This document shows positions 19,160 through 22,624 of a DNA stretch of 22,624 nucleotides, piece by piece (position 1 is the first letter of the stretch; every line of letters starts with the position of its first letter). The notes under the pieces are model-generated. The model worked only from the letters and a program-made list of their open reading frames with translations. It was not told the origin of the DNA and searched no databases. This DNA comes from a virus. A program made the translations under genes and the position numbers. The stretch lies in the IMG/VR virus record IMGVR_UViG_3300030116_003998, positions 1 to 22,624 of that record. One strand, 5' to 3'.

Positions 19160-20139
19160 TAGAACTGTGCTGACCCATCACCAGTAAATTTATATACTGT
19201 GTTATCGCCTATTGAAATTTCTGTTGGAGAACCTGTTGTAGAAGCAGGTTTTTTACTATTTGCTACTTTAAATAAAATTACTCCAGAACCACCTGAACCA
19301 CCATCAGCGTGTGAATAACCTCCTCCACCACCACCTGAGCCTGAGTTAGCTATTGCAGAAGTTCCTGCTTGTCCACCATTGGTAGCACCATTACCACCAT
19401 CTCCACAACCTGCTCTGCTTGTAGTTAAATCTGTAGAGTTGCTTTTAGCATTGTTTGTTCCTGAGTTTCCTCTGCTTCCATTACCACCTGCAGCATAAAA
19501 TTGTGATACACCTGTCATTAAGTTTTCTTTACCACCACCACCACCATGACCATTATTATCAGTACCTCCATGTCCACCTGAACCTGAGATGCCGCCACCG
19601 CCACCTCCGCCTCCACCGCCACCACCACGGCTTTGACCTCCAGTAGAGCCTTCAGAAGGTGAATAACTTCCTTCGTTGCCTGAGCCACCATTTACATTGT
19701 TAGAACCATCATTACTTCCACCACCACCTGAACCACCTGAGTTTCCTTGTGTTGCAGTCCTAGAAGCACCACCACCATGACTTTCAAATGAACCAAAAGA
19801 ACTTTCAGCACCATCACTACCATGACCACTTGAACCTGAACCACCTGCACCTATAGTTATTGTGACATTAGTTCCTCTTGTTACTGTTTGTGTAGTGCTG
19901 TTTCTAAAACCACCTGCACCACCACCACCTGCACCACCTCTACCATTACTGTTAGAACCTGCAGCACCACCACCACCTGCTACTACAAGTAGTTCAATAA
20001 TGTCAGTGCTTCCTGCAGTGGCAAATGCACCATCGGATGTTAAATTATTTACTTCTGTAAAGTTGAATACCCCTGTGTTAGCTGACGCTGTTTGGTCAGG
20101 TCCTGCACCGAGATAACCAAATTCATTAGTTCTTCCCAT
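19159..20139 (-). CDS. glycine-rich tail adhesin
   Basis: This 326-residue protein starts with a short N-terminal region and a conserved DIIELLVVAGGGG segment, then long glycine blocks with Ser/Asn, including a run of ten Gly, and a C-terminal VILFKVANSKKPASTT stretch followed by a short beta domain ending SAQF. The ELLVVAGGGG opening and GVILFKV close are typical of the glycine-rich domain of phage and bacterial surface adhesins, probably a bundle of polyglycine type II helices. It would be the host-recognition tip at the end of the tail. AGGAG precedes the ATG. Low-complexity glycine tracts are hotspots for length change, so strains may differ here. Confidence 0.85.
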   Translation of the reverse strand: MGRTNEFGYLGAGPDQTASANTGVFNFTEVNNLTSDGAFATAGSTDIIELLVVAGGGGAAGSNSNGRGGAGGGGAGGFRNSTTQTVTRGTNVTITIGAGGSGSSGHGSDGAESSFGSFESHGGGASRTATQGNSGGSGGGGSNDGSNNVNGGSGNEGSYSPSEGSTGGQSRGGGGGGGGGGGGISGSGGHGGTDNNGHGGGGGKENLMTGVSQFYAAGGNGSRGNSGTNNAKSNSTDLTTSRAGCGDGGNGATNGGQAGTSAIANSGSGGGGGGYSHADGGSGGSGVILFKVANSKKPASTTGSPTEISIGDNTVYKFTGDGSAQF

Positions 20140-20151
20140 TCAAAACTCCTG

Positions 20152-20481
20152 TTATGTAATTTCTAAAATACTGGCAAATGCTTCTATATCACTAGCTGCA
20201 CTCGCAGTTAACCTGACTTTATCTCCTGCTTCTAAAACAATTTTTGAAGCACCTGCAAGTTCTAATGTGCTATCTGCAGGTACATTAATTGTTGAAGCAA
20301 TCATAGAGTTAGTTGAACCATCACTATCTAAAACTTTAGCATCTACAGTTGCAGCATTTGTTCCATCAACATTTGTCATTCTTAATGTAAGAACGATTGC
20401 AGTTGTAGAACTAGGGCAAGTGTAAAAATCTGCTTCAGAGTTTGGTACATCTAAGTAAGCATTTTTAAATGTTTCTGCCAT
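20152..20481 (-). CDS. 109-residue tail-associated structural protein
   Basis: A beta-rich, slightly acidic protein: MAETFKNAYLDVPNSEADFY, later TAIVLTLRMTNVDGTNAATV and a C-terminal DKVRLTASAASDIEAFASIL. The pattern fits a jelly-roll or small immunoglobulin-like domain in fibre or head decoration proteins. Its neighbours are fibre genes. No specific family is named with confidence. Confidence 0.72.
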   Translation of the reverse strand: MAETFKNAYLDVPNSEADFYTCPSSTTAIVLTLRMTNVDGTNAATVDAKVLDSDGSTNSMIASTINVPADSTLELAGASKIVLEAGDKVRLTASAASDIEAFASILEIT

Positions 20482-20505
20482 TTATATCTTCTCCATCATA
20501 TATTT

Positions 20506-20700
20506 CTATACTTCTAATACTATAGCACGACTTGTGCTACTTGTGTTACTTGTTACAGATAATGTATTAAATACAACTCTGAAACTTGTAGATAGACTAC
20601 CACCCTCAGGTAATAAGTCTATATCTTCATCAATAGGTTTATTACCTATTGTATCTATTAGTAAACTACCGCCCTCTTTGAGCATCATTAACATACTCAT
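20506..20700 (-). CDS. 64-residue structural protein
   Basis: It begins MSMLMMLKEGGSLLIDTIGN and ends with Ser/Thr-rich beta-like residues (TLSVTSNTSSTSRAIVLEV). It shares one base with the upstream 211-residue gene. It probably belongs to the virion fibre set by context; function unknown. Confidence 0.66.
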   Translation of the reverse strand: MSMLMMLKEGGSLLIDTIGNKPIDEDIDLLPEGGSLSTSFRVVFNTLSVTSNTSSTSRAIVLEV

Positions 20701-21335
20701 TATGACAACGCTATTACTAAACCAATACTTGCAAAAGGTAATTGTGCAACATTTACCTTTTTAACTGTGCTGTCTGAATTATCAAGCAATAATACTTTAT
20801 CATCAGTTCCTTCTACTTGAACACTTGTTCCATCAGTTGCACCTGCAATATCTACAGAGAAAGTCATATCATAAGGGTCTGCATCTGTACCATCTGTAAC
20901 ATCTGTCCAGTTAATATCTATTGCAGCACCTTCTACAAACTTGACTTCTTTTCCTGCTGCTACTTGTTGTTCTGTTCCATCACCATCTTCTAAAATAAAA
21001 CCTGTATCAATCCTGTCATGTACATCTTCAAACATTTCTTTGACAACTGCCATACGAACTGTAGTTCCTGAAACATGTGTAGGGTCAGGTGAATGTCTTC
21101 CTTCTACATCCCTTGTCATTCCTGTAACATTTACTCCTGATGCTGCTGTAACTAATACAACTTCTCTGTTAGAAGCATTGTCAGGGTCAATAACTAAATA
21201 ATATGGTGCAGCTATATTTGATGTTCCATTACTTGTAGGTGCTGCACTTAATGTCATTTCTGAAGAACCTGATGCTAAAATAGCACCTAATGTACTTTCA
21301 TAAAAATTACTAAATGTTACTTCTTGTGCTGTCAT
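20700..21335 (-). CDS. 211-residue tail-fibre-type protein
   Basis: The protein has a beta-rich N-terminus (NFYESTLGAILASGSSEMTL), a middle segment typical of fibre proteins (REVVLVTAASGVNVTGMTRD), and Asp/Gly/Thr-rich repeats in the second half. It lacks enzymatic motifs. It shares one base with the large tail protein upstream and precedes the small fibre genes. Likely a fibre shaft or connector, by context. Confidence 0.75.
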   Translation of the reverse strand: MTAQEVTFSNFYESTLGAILASGSSEMTLSAAPTSNGTSNIAAPYYLVIDPDNASNREVVLVTAASGVNVTGMTRDVEGRHSPDPTHVSGTTVRMAVVKEMFEDVHDRIDTGFILEDGDGTEQQVAAGKEVKFVEGAAIDINWTDVTDGTDADPYDMTFSVDIAGATDGTSVQVEGTDDKVLLLDNSDSTVKKVNVAQLPFASIGLVIALS

Positions 21336-22624
21336 TAAGCTCCAAACCTCATTAGTCCAAGTGCTTGTATACCAAACAATTCAGTGCTTGTTATATCAGT
21401 AACAACTGGTTGTCTAGTTCCACGCACAGTAAGTATAGCATACTGTGTCACACTTCCTCTTTCAACATTTGAATTTATTGGGTAGCTAATTCTTTCTACA
21501 ACTCCTCTAATAATTTCTGAAGGGTCAAATAATTCTAAAGTAACACTATCTCCTTCTTTATCACGAAGAGAATTGTACAAAGTATCTCCTAAACCTTTTA
21601 CTTTAAATGGTTTTCTTCCTGGTCTTTCTACCCTATCTGATATATTTATAGGTATTTGTGCTACAACTAATTCTGGTCTAGCCAATGCACGAATCTGAAC
21701 AGATTTTAATTGTGGTGTATTAGCACCATTAGTTGATTTTAAAACAACTTTCCCCACAATATATCTAGATATTTTTGTAAGCTGTACTTCTGTGTCACCA
21801 GTTCCTGTTGTTTGTGTTAAAGACAGTTCATAACTAGAGTGGTTAGAATCATCTAGTGCTTCAAACTGTGTTGATAAAAATAATTCTATAGAAGTCTTTT
21901 CTGCTAAGTTAAATGTTGATATTTCTGCACCAACAAACTGTTTTCTTTCTGCAGTAAAAAAGTCTGCAGCAGACAATACAAGAAAACCTTCTGTTTCAAA
22001 TGTTGATGTTTGTTGATATACTCCGTCAGAGGAAACTGAAAACAAAAATTTTTCGTTTATATTTATAATATTATGTATAGTTCCTCCTGCAGATGCCTTG
22101 TAATATCTTGCTATACCTGCTGTTGGTAAATAGTATCTCCATAAAAAACTTGTACTTCCTGATTCTTTTATACCTGTATATACACTATCTCTGGTAGTAA
22201 AAAGTGTATTAGGTGAATTGTCAATACCATCTTCATCCCATTGTTTTATTAACTGATTTTGTGATAATACATACAAATCATCTGCTACTGTTAAAGTTGC
22301 ACGGTATAGTCTTCCTATAACTTTAGTACCAGTTTGTAATTCCTTAGTGCCATAAAAAACAAGACCCTGTGACTCTACTATACATGTAGGTTGTTCTCCT
22401 GTAATTTCTGTTTGACCTTTTAATGTTAATGTTCCAGATATATCTTTTAAAGAATATATTCTGCCATCTGTGGCAGTAGCCAAAACTACAGCACCTGCAT
22501 CGGCAACATCTGTAAATGTTTGTCCTGAAGGTAAAGTAACTATAGCAGAACCTACAGTTGTATTACCATCGTATTGATGTATAGCATTTCCAATAGACAC
22601 AAGTAAAACACCTTTAACTGAAAA
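21335..22624 (-). CDS. large tail or baseplate protein, 5' end outside window
   Basis: The frame is open to the last base of the window for 430 codons. A GTG at 22600 could be read as a start, but residues FSVKGVLLVS before it are in frame and plausible, so the gene probably begins beyond the window. The visible part has repeating short beta segments (VVLATATDGRIYSLKD, LFYGTKELQTG type), suggesting a beta-propeller or prism fold, followed by a more varied region with LYNSLRDKEGDS and a C-terminal RQPVVTDITSTELF. Position at the head of the fibre genes suggests a tail-tip, baseplate or fibre-attachment protein. Confidence 0.75.
   Translation of the reverse strand, partial: FSVKGVLLVSIGNAIHQYDGNTTVGSAIVTLPSGQTFTDVADAGAVVLATATDGRIYSLKDISGTLTLKGQTEITGEQPTCIVESQGLVFYGTKELQTGTKVIGRLYRATLTVADDLYVLSQNQLIKQWDEDGIDNSPNTLFTTRDSVYTGIKESGSTSFLWRYYLPTAGIARYYKASAGGTIHNIININEKFLFSVSSDGVYQQTSTFETEGFLVLSAADFFTAERKQFVGAEISTFNLAEKTSIELFLSTQFEALDDSNHSSYELSLTQTTGTGDTEVQLTKISRYIVGKVVLKSTNGANTPQLKSVQIRALARPELVVAQIPINISDRVERPGRKPFKVKGLGDTLYNSLRDKEGDSVTLELFDPSEIIRGVVERISYPINSNVERGSVTQYAILTVRGTRQPVVTDITSTELFGIQALGLMRFGA

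Noticed and set aside
19300-20000. Repetitive DNA that could suggest a CRISPR array or mobile element
   Set aside because: The repeats are codon-level glycine tracts without regular spacers. No CRISPR array, transposase or IS end was found anywhere in the window.
19455-20116. His- and Pro-rich plus-strand frames opposite the glycine-rich adhesin
   Set aside because: They arise from the complement of Gly codons (CCN/CAC runs) and have no ribosome binding sites.

Overview
The window is part of an AT-rich genome of a tailed double-stranded DNA bacteriophage, most likely marine. A large terminase, fibre and glycine-rich adhesin genes, a holin/lysin block and a compact early operon support this, with many genes overlapping by ATGA or TAATG. 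Two features hint at an actinobacterial host such as the low-GC marine Actinomarinales: a secreted protein with T(n)VP repeats, and two promoters of the form TATGAT-N6-ATG that would give leaderless mRNAs. The host assignment is an inference only.

Layout. Positions 1-3157 are transcribed leftwards: a 159-residue protein of unknown role, a zinc-ribbon mini-protein, a run of tiny Lys/Arg-rich proteins and then the terminase large subunit, which runs off the left edge. Positions 3158-3880 are a divergent control region. Rightward genes follow: a single gene with its own promoter and terminator (3881-4279), a gene-poor stretch full of TATGC(A/G)TA motifs, a zinc-finger gene, and then about 650 nt without a credible gene that folds into a very large RNA (5588-6236). 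Directly after it comes a tightly coupled operon (6249-10678) ending in a MoxR-type AAA+ ATPase and a VWA-domain partner, a GNRA-capped three-way-junction RNA and a strong terminator. A second early operon (10879-13527) carries a small HTH-like protein, a metallophosphoesterase, a one-span peptide, a Rad52-like annealing protein, a zinc ribbon and another small HTH-like protein.

The rightward and leftward units meet with overlapping stop codons at 13524-13527. From 22624 down to 13524 everything is leftward: a partial tail protein, fibre-associated proteins, a glycine-rich adhesin, two paralogous proteins of unknown role, small membrane proteins, a secreted acidic 644-residue protein, a DUF5675-like lysin and a holin. 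If the genome is circular or permuted, the two leftward blocks would be one late unit and 3158-3880 the main divergent control point.

The most unusual content is RNA. The 5588-6236 element is built from seven segments, each complementary to the next. The stem pairs that are not Watson-Crick are G.U as read on the + strand, and two hairpins carry GNRA tetraloops. This looks like a large ornate phage RNA, in the same broad sense as GOLLD or ROOL, but I cannot place it in a known family. No DNA or RNA polymerase, helicase, primase or integrase gene is visible in the window.
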